From Spirochaetaceae bacterium (lineage in GTDB: Bacteria > Spirochaetota > Spirochaetia > Treponematales > Breznakiellaceae): a stretch of DNA of 13,407 nt. Under the pieces are notes generated by a model. It did not search any database. It was not told the DNA's origin and saw only the letters and a program-made list of their open reading frames with translations. The first letter of the stretch is position 1; each line of letters starts with the position of its first letter. The stretch is taken from NCBI GenBank assembly GCA_031257995.1, contig JAIRNN010000137.1:1-13407 (forward strand). The letters are read 5' to 3'. Shown piece by piece: positions 6,917 to 13,243 of the stretch. A program made the position numbers and the translations under genes.

Positions 6917-8137
6917 CTATCTGTTGTTAGCCGTGGCCCAGGCTTTATCCAGGGCGGCGAGGAACTCGGCCTCGGTCATCTGGGACGCGAAGAACTGCTG
7001 GGCGACGGGGGCCAGGTGAACCTCAATGATGCCCGCAGGCCAGTAGTTAAAGGCCCAGGGAAGGATCTTGCCGGAGGACGCGAACCGCGACACGTCGGCG
7101 GAGAGGGGGTCCAGAGAGGGGGCAGCCGCGCCGCTTACCACGGGGATAAACTGGAACTCGTCGTAGAGGTAGCGTTTCCCGGTTTCGCTGGTATAAAGCC
7201 ACTCGATGAAGGCATTGGCGCGGGCCTTCCGGTCTTCCGACACTTGGGAGTTGACGCACCACCACGAGGGCACGCCCACGGCGAGTTTGTCGTTTCCGGC
7301 GAGGGGCAGGGGCATGAAGGCCATCGGGAAATCCACCGCGTAATCGGCGAACATGGGGTACGCCCAGTTTCCCTGATGGATCGCCGCCGTCTTGCCGGTG
7401 GCAAAGTCGCCGCACTCCCGGTCGTAGTTTACCTCCAGCGGATTGTAGGAATAGTCCCTAATGGCCGTCATGAAGCGGGCAAACTCCACGAATTCGGGGG
7501 TGTCCGACATGGCAACCTCGCCCTTGTTGAGGCGGTCGATGAAACCGCGCGCGTCGCTCTGGAGGGCGAAGGGGGTGTTGAGGATGTGGCCGATGAGGAA
7601 GTAGGCTTCTTGGGAGAGGCCCACGCCGTTGATCCCCTTGGCTTTTTGTTCCCGCATCATGGCGGCGAAGGAGTTATGGTCGGTGACGGTGGAAGCGTCG
7701 ATGAGGTTCTTGTTGTAAACGAGGCCGAAGGCTTCCACAGTGTAGGGGATGCCGATCACCTTGTTCCCCGTCTTGCCCAAGAGGTCCGGGGCGATCCTTC
7801 CGGCAATCGAAAGGCGGCCCAAATCTTCAAGGTAGTTGGCAACCTGCCCAATCTCCGCATCGGTGCGGAGGTTGAAGATGTCCGGCCCTTGATTGTTGGA
7901 CAGCCGGTTCCTGAGTTGCAGGAAGTAATCGTCCCCGGTAGTACTCCATACCTCGACTTCGACCCCCGTCTCCTTCTGATAGGCGGCGGCGGCTTCCTCA
8001 AGCTGAGATGTAATCTCGACTTTGGACTGGAAGATGATGAGCTTGTTTTCATCGGCGCTTTTCTTGGCACACCCGGCAAACGCGATAAGACTCAACCCGA
8101 CAAACACGAACACGATAGACTGAATTATTCGTTTCAT
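6917..8137 (-). CDS. Family 1 sugar-binding lipoprotein of the ABC importer
   Basis: 406 residues, starting at ATG 8137-8135 with GGAGG at 8143-8147, five bases away. The signal peptide MKRIIQSIVFVFVGLSLIAFAGC ends in a lipobox (FAGC) with Cys23 as lipid anchor. The mature part follows the SBP_bac_1 plan: LIIFQSKVEITSQLEEAAAAYQKETGVEVEV, then DYFLQLRNRLSNNQGPDIFNL, GIPYTVEAFGLVYNK, and FATGKTAAIHQGNWAYP. Also present are VPSWWCVNSQVSEDRKARANAFIEWLYTSETGKRYL and, near the end, FNYWPAGIIEVHLAPVAQQFFA. Tryptophans and tyrosines typical of sugar stacking are plentiful. It delivers an oligosaccharide to the two downstream permeases; the GH65 gene in the same operon suggests an alpha-glucobiose. 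It is the first gene after the promoter at 8218-8246. Two further in-frame ATGs (up to 8164) come from a duplicated ribosome-site/start module. Confidence 0.92.
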   Translation of the reverse strand: MKRIIQSIVFVFVGLSLIAFAGCAKKSADENKLIIFQSKVEITSQLEEAAAAYQKETGVEVEVWSTTGDDYFLQLRNRLSNNQGPDIFNLRTDAEIGQVANYLEDLGRLSIAGRIAPDLLGKTGNKVIGIPYTVEAFGLVYNKNLIDASTVTDHNSFAAMMREQKAKGINGVGLSQEAYFLIGHILNTPFALQSDARGFIDRLNKGEVAMSDTPEFVEFARFMTAIRDYSYNPLEVNYDRECGDFATGKTAAIHQGNWAYPMFADYAVDFPMAFMPLPLAGNDKLAVGVPSWWCVNSQVSEDRKARANAFIEWLYTSETGKRYLYDEFQFIPVVSGAAAPSLDPLSADVSRFASSGKILPWAFNYWPAGIIEVHLAPVAQQFFASQMTEAEFLAALDKAWATANNR

Positions 8138-8164
8138 AAAACCCTCCATCATAAAACCCTCCAT
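8135..8164 (-). repeat. Duplicated ribosome-binding-site/start module
   Basis: An exact 15-bp tandem duplication: on the minus strand ATGGAGGGTTTTATG occurs twice in a row (8164-8150 and 8149-8135). Each copy holds GGAGG five bases before an ATG. The starts share one frame, so initiation at the upstream copy would add eight residues, or nine from 8164, before the signal peptide. Confidence 0.9.
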
Positions 8165-8183
8165 AGGTAATAAATGTAAATGC

Positions 8184-8213
8184 TAAAACGTTTCCGCTAA
8201 GTAAAACGTTTTA
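8184..8213. promoter_or_regulatory. Two LacI-family-like operator palindromes
   Basis: TAAAACGTTT (8184-8193) and the perfect 12-bp palindrome TAAAACGTTTTA (8202-8213) have centres 18 bp apart, and both have the central CG typical of LacI/GalR/CcpA-family sites. The perfect one begins five bases downstream of the -10 box, about at the expected transcription start, a good position for repression of the sugar operon. No regulator gene is in the window. Confidence 0.6.
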
Positions 8214-8217
8214 TTAG

Positions 8218-8246
8218 AGTATATTACACAAATTATGCTCTGTCAA
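8218..8246 (-). promoter_or_regulatory. Sigma70-type promoter of the sugar ABC/GH65 operon
   Basis: On the minus strand TTGACA (8246-8241) is followed by 17 bases and TATACT (8223-8218), nearly consensus in both boxes and spacing. Upstream is an A/T-rich run (8247-8280, T-rich on this strand) that could act as an UP element. The expected start is near 8211, inside the downstream operator-like palindrome. The leader to the gene start is then about 75 bases. Confidence 0.8.
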
Positions 8247-8375
8247 GAAAAATCTTTAAGAAAAAGTGAAAAAACTTTAAAATTTACTCCTTGATTTTGT
8301 CATAGTAGTAAAAACGAGTGCTTGTTTTATGGAGAATGAAGTAAAATTTACTATCCATTTACACTACTCACATTG

Positions 8376-8478
8376 ATGGGGGCAGACGGCGCGGAATGGG
8401 GAGAGGGGAAGGTGTAGCCGGACTAGGCGGACAGAGCCAAGAGCCGCCGTTAGGCGGCGAAGCGTGAACAGATCTGTT
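8376..8478. repeat. GC-rich repeat, possible divergent copy D, with palindrome
   Basis: A G-rich, non-coding stretch that begins GGGGGCAGACGGCGCGG, followed by a perfect hairpin GCCGCC-gtta-GGCGGC (8443-8458). Shape and composition resemble the variable central hairpins of copies A and B, but little sequence is shared. It is followed by the 12-bp perfect palindrome AACAGATCTGTT (8467-8478). Confidence 0.35.
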
Positions 8479-8520
8479 AGGCGCAATTTGGGGTGCTTTT
8501 ATAACCTTTTTCCCTTTATT

Positions 8521-8628
8521 TCACAACTCCGGCTTTTCCAAAAAGTCTTCAAGGGATGGATAGAGATCTGTTTCTTCCGCCTTAAGCAGGAAAACTAAAC
8601 AAACCACACCTTCATCAAAACCCCGGCT
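8521..8628 (-). pseudogene. C-terminal fragment of an unrecognised protein
   Basis: Reading the minus strand from 8628 to TGA 8523-8521 gives LSRGFDEGVV, a hydrophobic bit CLVFLL, and KAEETDLYPSLEDFLEKPEL. The composition looks like genuine protein (acidic amphipathic end), but there is no ATG or GTG with a ribosome site, and an in-frame stop lies just upstream. It abuts the oppositely directed fragment that starts at about 8629. Probably a truncated gene end. Low certainty. Confidence 0.3.
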
Positions 8629-8884
8629 CAGTTATTGTGTGGAGGGCTCCACGCTGTACCTGCTCGCACCCAGCGGGGAGACTGCGATTGACATCGCTAC
8701 GGTAACGTTAGAGAATAATGTCCCCAAAGGTTTGGTAAAGGTGGAGCCCGACCCGCAACTCGCGGGGGCTTGGCGAAGGAGGGAACCCCCGCTATTTTTG
8801 TGCTGAATGTCGGCGGCAAGGGAGCTTTCCATGTCTGCGGAAAGACGCTTAACACTAACGGCGTACCGACGGAGACAGTAGTCT
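8629..8884 (+). pseudogene. Decayed fragment of a possible secreted or lipoprotein gene
   Basis: One plus-strand frame reads SYCVEGSTLYLLAPSGETAI and on to VPKGLVKVEPDPQLAGAW (ends about 8774). After a one-base shift another frame reads KEGTPAIFVLNVGGKGAFHV then CGKTLNTNGVPTE. Together they look like one protein with a frameshift. The 'DPQLAGAW ... PAIFVLNVGGKGAF' pattern recalls small lipocalin-like secreted proteins (DPALVGTW...FNADGTG), but that resemblance is from memory and weak. No start codon with a ribosome site was seen. Confidence 0.35.
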
Positions 8885-8930
8885 GCTCGTGCCATACCTA
8901 TAATTTTCCCTTTTCCCTTATCCATTTACA

Positions 8931-8947
8931 ATTCCCCGCAGGGGAAT
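8931..8947. other. Short perfect hairpin upstream of tyrS
   Basis: ATTCCCC-gca-GGGGAAT, a seven-pair stem with a three-base loop, 44 bases before the tyrS start. A TATAAT box lies at 8899-8904 without a good -35 box, so the hairpin may fall in the tyrS leader. No T-box features (specifier loop, TGGN antiterminator) were seen in the roughly 100 bases here. Confidence 0.45.
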
Positions 8948-8990
8948 CCCCCACCTTATCTTTTCTCTGCGATTCCGCTAGACTAGAGGC

Positions 8991-10235
8991 ATGAATAGTG
9001 CGCTTGTCAACCTCACGGAGAGGGGCTTTCTTCAGCAGTGTACGGCGATTGATTCGCTTTCGGACCTGTGCGATAAGGAGCCGGTTGTGTTTTATGTCGG
9101 CGCGGACCCTACGGGGAGGAGTCTGCACATCGGGCACATGGTGCCGTTTTTTGCGTTTCGCCATCTGATGGACGCGGGGCACAAGGGGCTCGCGCTGATC
9201 GGCGGCGGCACGGGGCGTATTGGCGACCCTTCCGGCAAGACGGAGACGCGGAAAATTCTCCCCACCGAACAACTGAACAGCAATGTCGAGGCAATCAAGG
9301 CCCAACTGGACCGGTTTCTGGGATTTGACTGGAAGAGGGCGCAGCCGGTGAACAACTGGGACTGGTATGTCCGGCTTAACTATATCGACTTCCTGCGCGA
9401 GATCGGCGTTCATTTCTCGGTGAACCGGATGCTGTCTTTCGAGGCGTACCGGAAGCGGTTCGAGACCGGGCTTTCGTTCCTTGAGTTTAGCTACCAGCTC
9501 CTGCAAAGTTATGACTTTCTCGAACTCTACCGGCGTTACGGGTGCCGTCTGCAAATCGGCGGCGACGACCAGTGGGGGAACATCGTGGCGGGGATCGAGC
9601 TCATCCGCCGCGTTGAGGGGGCGACGGTCTTCGGCCTCACGTTTCCGCTGGTGACGACGAGCGACGGCAAGAAGATGGGGAAGACGGAAAAAGGCGCAAT
9701 ATTTCTCGACCCGGAACTCACGTCTCCCTATGACTTTTTCCAGTATTGGCGCAACGTGAGCGATGCCGATGTCAGGCGGTTCCTCCTCATGTTTACGTTT
9801 CTCCCGAAAGACGAGTGCGAGGCGCTGACGGCTCCGGGCAAAAATCCGAACGAGGCGAAAGAGCGTCTGGCCTACGAGGTTACCACGCTGATTCACGGCA
9901 GGGATGAGGCGGACAAGGCCCTCTCCGGCGCGAAGGCGGCGTTTAGCGGCGGGGGCGACCGGAGCGCGATGCCGACAGAACGGCTTCCCCGCAGACGGTT
10001 TGAGACACGCGGTTACAACATCGTCGACCTCTTTTTCAACGCGAAGCTCTGCGCGACCAAGAGCGATGCCCGCCGTTTGGTTCAACAAGGGGGCGCATTC
10101 GTGTCTGACAAGAACGGCGAGCTTGCCGCGATCACCGGGGTGAAAGACCATATTGACGCGCGCCGTCTTGACGCTTCGGGCGAGCTCGTGTTACGCGCCG
10201 GGAAAAAGCGGTACTGCCGCGTGGTTACGATATGA
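8991..10235 (+). CDS. tyrS: Tyrosyl-tRNA synthetase
   Basis: 414 residues; charges tRNA-Tyr with tyrosine in the cytoplasm. The class I Rossmann domain starts with PVVFYVGADPTGRSLHIGHM, with the HIGH motif at 46-49, and GGGTGRIGDPSGKTETR (71-87). Family segments LEFSYQLLQSYDFL (164-177) and LQIGGDDQWGNIVAGIELI (187-205) hold the tyrosine-recognition residues. The KMSKS loop reads KMGKT (228-232) after TTSDG. The C-terminal S4-type RNA-binding domain covers about 350-414, with TKSDARRLVQQGGAFVSD near its start. Length and layout match the standard bacterial form, so the gene appears whole. The start ATG 8991 fits the family N-terminus (ERGFLQQCT), but the nearest Shine-Dalgarno-like AGAGG (8985-8989) is only one base away, so initiation may be weak or leader-dependent. 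It stands alone, with no linked gene in its transcript visible. Confidence 0.97.
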   Translation: MNSALVNLTERGFLQQCTAIDSLSDLCDKEPVVFYVGADPTGRSLHIGHMVPFFAFRHLMDAGHKGLALIGGGTGRIGDPSGKTETRKILPTEQLNSNVEAIKAQLDRFLGFDWKRAQPVNNWDWYVRLNYIDFLREIGVHFSVNRMLSFEAYRKRFETGLSFLEFSYQLLQSYDFLELYRRYGCRLQIGGDDQWGNIVAGIELIRRVEGATVFGLTFPLVTTSDGKKMGKTEKGAIFLDPELTSPYDFFQYWRNVSDADVRRFLLMFTFLPKDECEALTAPGKNPNEAKERLAYEVTTLIHGRDEADKALSGAKAAFSGGGDRSAMPTERLPRRRFETRGYNIVDLFFNAKLCATKSDARRLVQQGGAFVSDKNGELAAITGVKDHIDARRLDASGELVLRAGKKRYCRVVTI

Positions 10236-10301
10236 ATCATGGTTATCCACGGCCCGGATGAACACGAAAAGCACAGAGTGAAAGTAAAAATCCGTATACA
10301 T

Positions 10302-10331
10302 TTGCCTTATCCGCGGGGTTATGGCTAAACT
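10302..10331 (+). promoter_or_regulatory. Possible promoter of the D-lactate dehydrogenase operon
   Basis: TTGCCT (10302-10307), 18 bases, TAAACT (10326-10331). Both boxes match consensus at four of six positions. It lies about 200 bases before the dehydrogenase gene, so the long hairpin at 10371-10418 would be in its leader. Confidence 0.3.
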
Positions 10332-10370
10332 GTGATGGCACAGGATAGGAGTGGGGGTGGCGGAGGACGG

Positions 10371-10418
10371 CGCAAAACCACAAGCCCATAAGCAGACGCG
10401 GCGGCTTGTGGTTTTGCG
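10371..10418. other. Perfect 16-bp inverted repeat in the D-lactate dehydrogenase leader
   Basis: CGCAAAACCACAAGCC (10371-10386) and its exact reverse complement (10403-10418) flank a 16-base loop. The following bases (ATGGCTGGAGAC) contain no T-run, so it is not a standard terminator of tyrS. The flanks (GGATAGGAGTGGGGG before, GGCTGGAGACAGGGGGAG after) resemble the outer blocks of repeat copies A and B, so this may be another family member with its own central hairpin. Confidence 0.6.
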
Positions 10419-10528
10419 ATGGCTGGAGACAGGGGGAGCAGCGTCGTTAAAGGGCTTGAACGAAGTCAGATTACCGTTTTCACGGCGGTGGCGGCGCTTC
10501 CCCTTTTGCTGTATTAAGAGGAGATTCT

Positions 10529-11590
10529 ATGAGTGAAGTCAGGATCGCGTTTTTTGACGCGAAACCGTATGACAAAAAGAGTTTTGACAAGGCGAACGAA
10601 AAGTTTGGGTTCGCGATAACGTATCTGGAGGCCCGGCTGGACGCGCGGTCGGCGGAGTTGGCGCACGGGGCCGATGCGGTGTGCGCGTTTGTCAATGACC
10701 GGGTTGACGCGGAGGCGGCGGCCATTCTCGAACACGGGGGGATTAAGCTGGTCGCGCTGCGGTGCGCGGGATACAACAACATCGACTTGAAGGCGGTTTG
10801 GCAAAAGATTCACGTCGTGCGGGTTCCCGCCTATTCGCCCTATGCGGTCGCCGAACATGCGGCGGCCCTGCTTTTGACGCTGACACGGCACATTCATCAG
10901 GCGTACAACCGGGTGCGCGAAGGTAATTTTCTGCTCAACGGCTTGATTGGCCGCGACTTGCACGACAAGTACATCGGCATCGTCGGCACCGGCAAGATCG
11001 GGAAGATCGCCTCGGCTATTTTTCGGGGATTCGGTATGCGCGTTCTTGCCTACGACAAGTTTCCCGACGAGGCGTGGGCAAAGAATACGGGCGCGGTCTA
11101 TGTTCCGCTCGAAGAATTGTGTGAAAAGAGCGACGTGATAAGCCTCCATTCCCCACTGACGCCTGAGACGCGCCACCTCATCAACGAGCGTCTCTTGTCC
11201 CTGATGAAACACGATGTCGTCATCATCAATACGGGGCGCGGCGCGTTGATTGACACGAAGGCGCTGGTTACGGCGTTGAAAAAAGGGCATATCGGCGGCG
11301 CGGGACTTGACGTGTACGAGGAGGAAGAGGGGTACTTTTTTGAGGACTGGTCGGCGGTCGCCATCAAAGACGATGTGCTTGCCCGTCTTTTGACGTTTCC
11401 CAACGTGATTATCACCGGACATCAGGCGTTCTTTACCAGCGAGGCTCTGGGCGCGATAGCGGACACAACACTTGCCAACATCAAAGGTTATTTTGAGCAA
11501 AACGCCTTGCCCAATGAAATCTGCTACCAGTGCGGCGGCAAAGAGGGCGGGCAATCTTGCGCAAAAGAAAAAAGCGGACGATGCTGGTAA
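10529..11590 (+). CDS. D-lactate dehydrogenase (D-2-hydroxyacid dehydrogenase family)
   Basis: 353 residues; reduces pyruvate to D-lactate with NADH, the end step of a fermentation, in the cytoplasm. GAGGAG at 10518-10523 precedes the ATG by five bases. Substrate-domain phrases include ALRCAGYNNIDL (77-87) and RVPAYSPYAVAEHAAALLL (98-116). The NAD domain has GIVGTGKIG (150-158) and Asp176 (AYDKFPD) after the second strand, favouring NAD over NADP. Catalytic residues visible are Arg237 (INTGRGALID), Glu266 (DVYEEEEGYFFEDWS) and His298 (ITGHQAFFT). The EEGYFFEDWS and GHQAFFT wording points to true D-lactate dehydrogenases (LdhA type) rather than phosphoglycerate or glyoxylate enzymes. The chain runs about 20 residues beyond the usual family end (about NEI, residue 331), with a cysteine-containing tail (Cys332, 335, 344, 352). 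The AEC permease gene follows after 19 bp. Confidence 0.92.
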   Translation: MSEVRIAFFDAKPYDKKSFDKANEKFGFAITYLEARLDARSAELAHGADAVCAFVNDRVDAEAAAILEHGGIKLVALRCAGYNNIDLKAVWQKIHVVRVPAYSPYAVAEHAAALLLTLTRHIHQAYNRVREGNFLLNGLIGRDLHDKYIGIVGTGKIGKIASAIFRGFGMRVLAYDKFPDEAWAKNTGAVYVPLEELCEKSDVISLHSPLTPETRHLINERLLSLMKHDVVIINTGRGALIDTKALVTALKKGHIGGAGLDVYEEEEGYFFEDWSAVAIKDDVLARLLTFPNVIITGHQAFFTSEALGAIADTTLANIKGYFEQNALPNEICYQCGGKEGGQSCAKEKSGRCW

Positions 11591-11609
11591 TTCTTTTGGC
11601 GGTAGTTCT

Positions 11610-12644
11610 ATGCCGGTAGTTTTATCGTATAGTTTTAACGCCGTTGCCCCGATGTTTGTCGCGATGGCTCTGGGGGCGGTCATCGCGAAACGGGGGCTGG
11701 CTGGCGACCGGGAAATCGGGTTTCTCAACACGCTTTGTTTCCGGTATCTTCTCGCGCTGCATATTTTCAACAACGTGTTGCACGTGGATTTTTACGCGGA
11801 ATTCAAGCCGCGTCTCGTGGTTACGTTTATCATCATCGTTACAGCGTTGTTTGTATTCTCGTGGCTGATCTTTTCGCTGGCGGTCAAGGATTACGGGCGG
11901 CGGTGTATCTGCATCGCGACGGCCTACCGCTCGAACAACCTGATCTACGCGCTGCCGCTCGCCGCCAACCTTTTTGGGCCGGAGGGCGTGAAACCCGCCG
12001 CGATGCTCGTGCCGTTTACGATCATCTTTTATAACTTTTTTACCGTGATTGTAATGGTCTATCACCGGCAAAAGATCGAAGAGGACACGGCGCAAAATAA
12101 TGCGGCGCGAACTATCGCGGCACGGCGGTTTGAACCGGTGGGCGGCGCAGCGGGCAGCACGGTTATGCGGACGGCGTTGAAAAAGTGCGCGTTTGAAGTG
12201 ATAACCAATCCGCTCATCATCGGGTCGAGTCTGGGTATCGTGTTCTCTCTCCTCCGGTTTCCGCTTCCCGCCTTTGTCCGGAACGGGGTCAACTTGATCG
12301 CGTTGTCCGCGACACCGGTATCGCTTGTCCTGCTAGGCGCGCAGATCAATCTGAAGGCGCTTGCCGGAAACATTCGCGCCGTCATTGGGGCATCGGCGTT
12401 ACGCCTCATCTTGGTACCCGGCCTCGTCGTTCCGCTGGTCGTTGCGCTGGGGTTTCGCGGCCCGGAACTGGGCGCGCTTGCCGTGGCTTTCGCTGCCCCG
12501 CCCGCCGTAACAAACCTCATCATGGCCCGGAACTACCATATTGCCCCCGAATTCGCCGCCCAGACCGTCTACCTTTCCACGATTCTCTCGATGGCAACGA
12601 TTTTCGCAATGGTCGCCGTACTTCGGGGGCTTGGCCTTTTTTAA
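11610..12644 (+). CDS. AEC-family transporter (auxin efflux carrier/MleP-like)
   Basis: 344 residues from ATG 11610. The frame is open further upstream, but that would overlap the dehydrogenase and add a hydrophilic leader. From 11610 the protein begins MPVVLSYSFNAVAPMFVAMALGAVIAKRG, the expected first membrane helix. About ten hydrophobic segments are visible, split by a polar loop (about residues 153-190: HRQKIEEDTAQNN...RRFEPVGG). AEC hallmarks include AYRSNNLIYALPLAANLFG in the first half, then NPLIIGSSLGIVFSL, SATPVSLVLLGAQI and AVAFAAPPAVTNLIMARNY in the second. The family moves anions such as malate, malonate or lactate, and auxin in plants. Being 19 bp downstream of D-lactate dehydrogenase, it is plausibly an organic-acid or lactate carrier; this is inference. 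The ribosome site is weak (GGCGGTAG at about 11598-11605), so expression may depend on coupling to the upstream gene. Confidence 0.87.
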   Translation: MPVVLSYSFNAVAPMFVAMALGAVIAKRGLAGDREIGFLNTLCFRYLLALHIFNNVLHVDFYAEFKPRLVVTFIIIVTALFVFSWLIFSLAVKDYGRRCICIATAYRSNNLIYALPLAANLFGPEGVKPAAMLVPFTIIFYNFFTVIVMVYHRQKIEEDTAQNNAARTIAARRFEPVGGAAGSTVMRTALKKCAFEVITNPLIIGSSLGIVFSLLRFPLPAFVRNGVNLIALSATPVSLVLLGAQINLKALAGNIRAVIGASALRLILVPGLVVPLVVALGFRGPELGALAVAFAAPPAVTNLIMARNYHIAPEFAAQTVYLSTILSMATIFAMVAVLRGLGLF

Positions 12645-12717
12645 TCAGCAAGTGCTCATATAGCCACGAACTGGACCGGTTCCTCCCCCCCCAAAAAAAA
12701 TCTTCCAATCCATCAAC

Positions 12718-12753
12718 AGGGACAGCCCCTCTGAGGGGGCAGCCCCCTCAACG
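12718..12753. repeat. Short palindromic repeat block
   Basis: GGGACAGCCCCT CTGAGGGGGC AGCCCCCTCAACG contains nested arms (CCCCTC/GAGGGG and GGGGGC/GCCCCC). A related block with the same beginning and end lies at 1900-1942. It overlaps the premature end of the Y1-like fragment, whose stop codon TGA (12748-12750) comes from the repeat, so its insertion probably truncated that gene. Confidence 0.5.
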
Positions 12754-12984
12754 CTGTATTATCAGCGGCAGTTTGAGGCCGTCGTCGGGCTTAATGTAGA
12801 ATGTGAGCCATGCCCCTTCAAGCCGGAGCCCGCGCATTTCGAAACCGTAACGCTCTTTCGTCTCGCGGAGTACGCGGTGGAGCAGAACTTTCGCCCACGG
12901 CAACCGGAACAGGGGCTCGCCGATATTGATCTCCGACCCCACTTTGTACCAGACATTCTGTTTTAACTTTCTTGGTGTATTCAT
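12748..12984 (-). pseudogene. Y1/REP-associated-transposase-like protein, C-terminally truncated
   Basis: 78 residues from ATG 12984-12982 (AGGGG at about 12993-12997 is a possible ribosome site; a TTG at 12990 is in frame). The N-terminus MNTPRKLKQNVWYKVGSEINIGEPLFRLPWAKV is intact, followed by LLHRVLRETKERYGFEMRGL, then EGAWLTFYIKPDDGLKLPLI. From IGEPLF onward it matches the copy at 1176-1640 closely. At the expected Y1 His-X-His site it reads W-L-T, again without histidines. Translation stops at IIQR where the homologous copy continues IMQWIKQTF, because a GC-rich repeat interrupts it. It could still give a short peptide, but is best taken as a relic. Confidence 0.5.
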
Positions 12985-13243
12985 ATACAATTCCCCTTAC
13001 TGTATATATGGTGTTGAGTGGCGTTTTTGCTTTAATTTGAGGGAGAAAAATCGTGAAAAAGGTAAAAAAATCACGTTTTACCGTAAACGGTACTATCTGT
13101 GGCCCCCTGTGATAAATGCCGTGATTGAGGCCGGAGGCGGGGTGTTTATGACACCTTCGGGGCGAGTTACCCGGAGCCCTGTTGTATTTATTTACGGAGA
13201 AATATTCATAGAGCCCACACCGCGCCGCAGGACTAGCAGCCTG
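12985..13243. other. Non-coding stretch between two mobile-element remnants
   Basis: No gene seen. It contains TGTATATATGG (13001-13011), an A-rich piece (13040-13080) and TGTGATAAATGCCGTGATTG (13109-13128), which echoes words at 2007-2019 and 1951-1966. The last 60 bases before 13244 are probably the 3' flank of the IS630-type element. Confidence 0.4.

Noticed and set aside
6633..7019. A small protein with LVAAITTx repeats encoded by the hairpin array
   Set aside because: The reading frame is broken by 23-bp units, there is no ribosome site, and the pattern is explained by hairpin structure.
6836..8170. A 444-codon plus-strand frame opposite the sugar-binding protein gene
   Set aside because: Antisense to a clear SBP_bac_1 gene; no family features and an implausible composition.
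8898..10151. A 417-codon minus-strand frame opposite tyrS
   Set aside because: tyrS on the plus strand is unmistakable; the opposite frame is a composition artefact.
10371..10418. A rho-independent terminator for tyrS
   Set aside because: The stem is perfect but the loop is long and there is no T-run on either side.
10236..10528. A tRNA or small RNA gene between tyrS and D-lactate dehydrogenase
   Set aside because: No cloverleaf or T-loop (GTTCRANNC) was found; the only structure is the 16-bp inverted repeat.
10514..11773. A 419-codon minus-strand frame opposite D-lactate dehydrogenase
   Set aside because: Antisense to a gene with all catalytic residues present; no domain seen in the shadow frame.
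12684..12700. A C8-A8 homopolymer junction as a phase-variation switch
   Set aside because: It lies between genes with no reading frame or promoter boxes around it, so no switching target is apparent.
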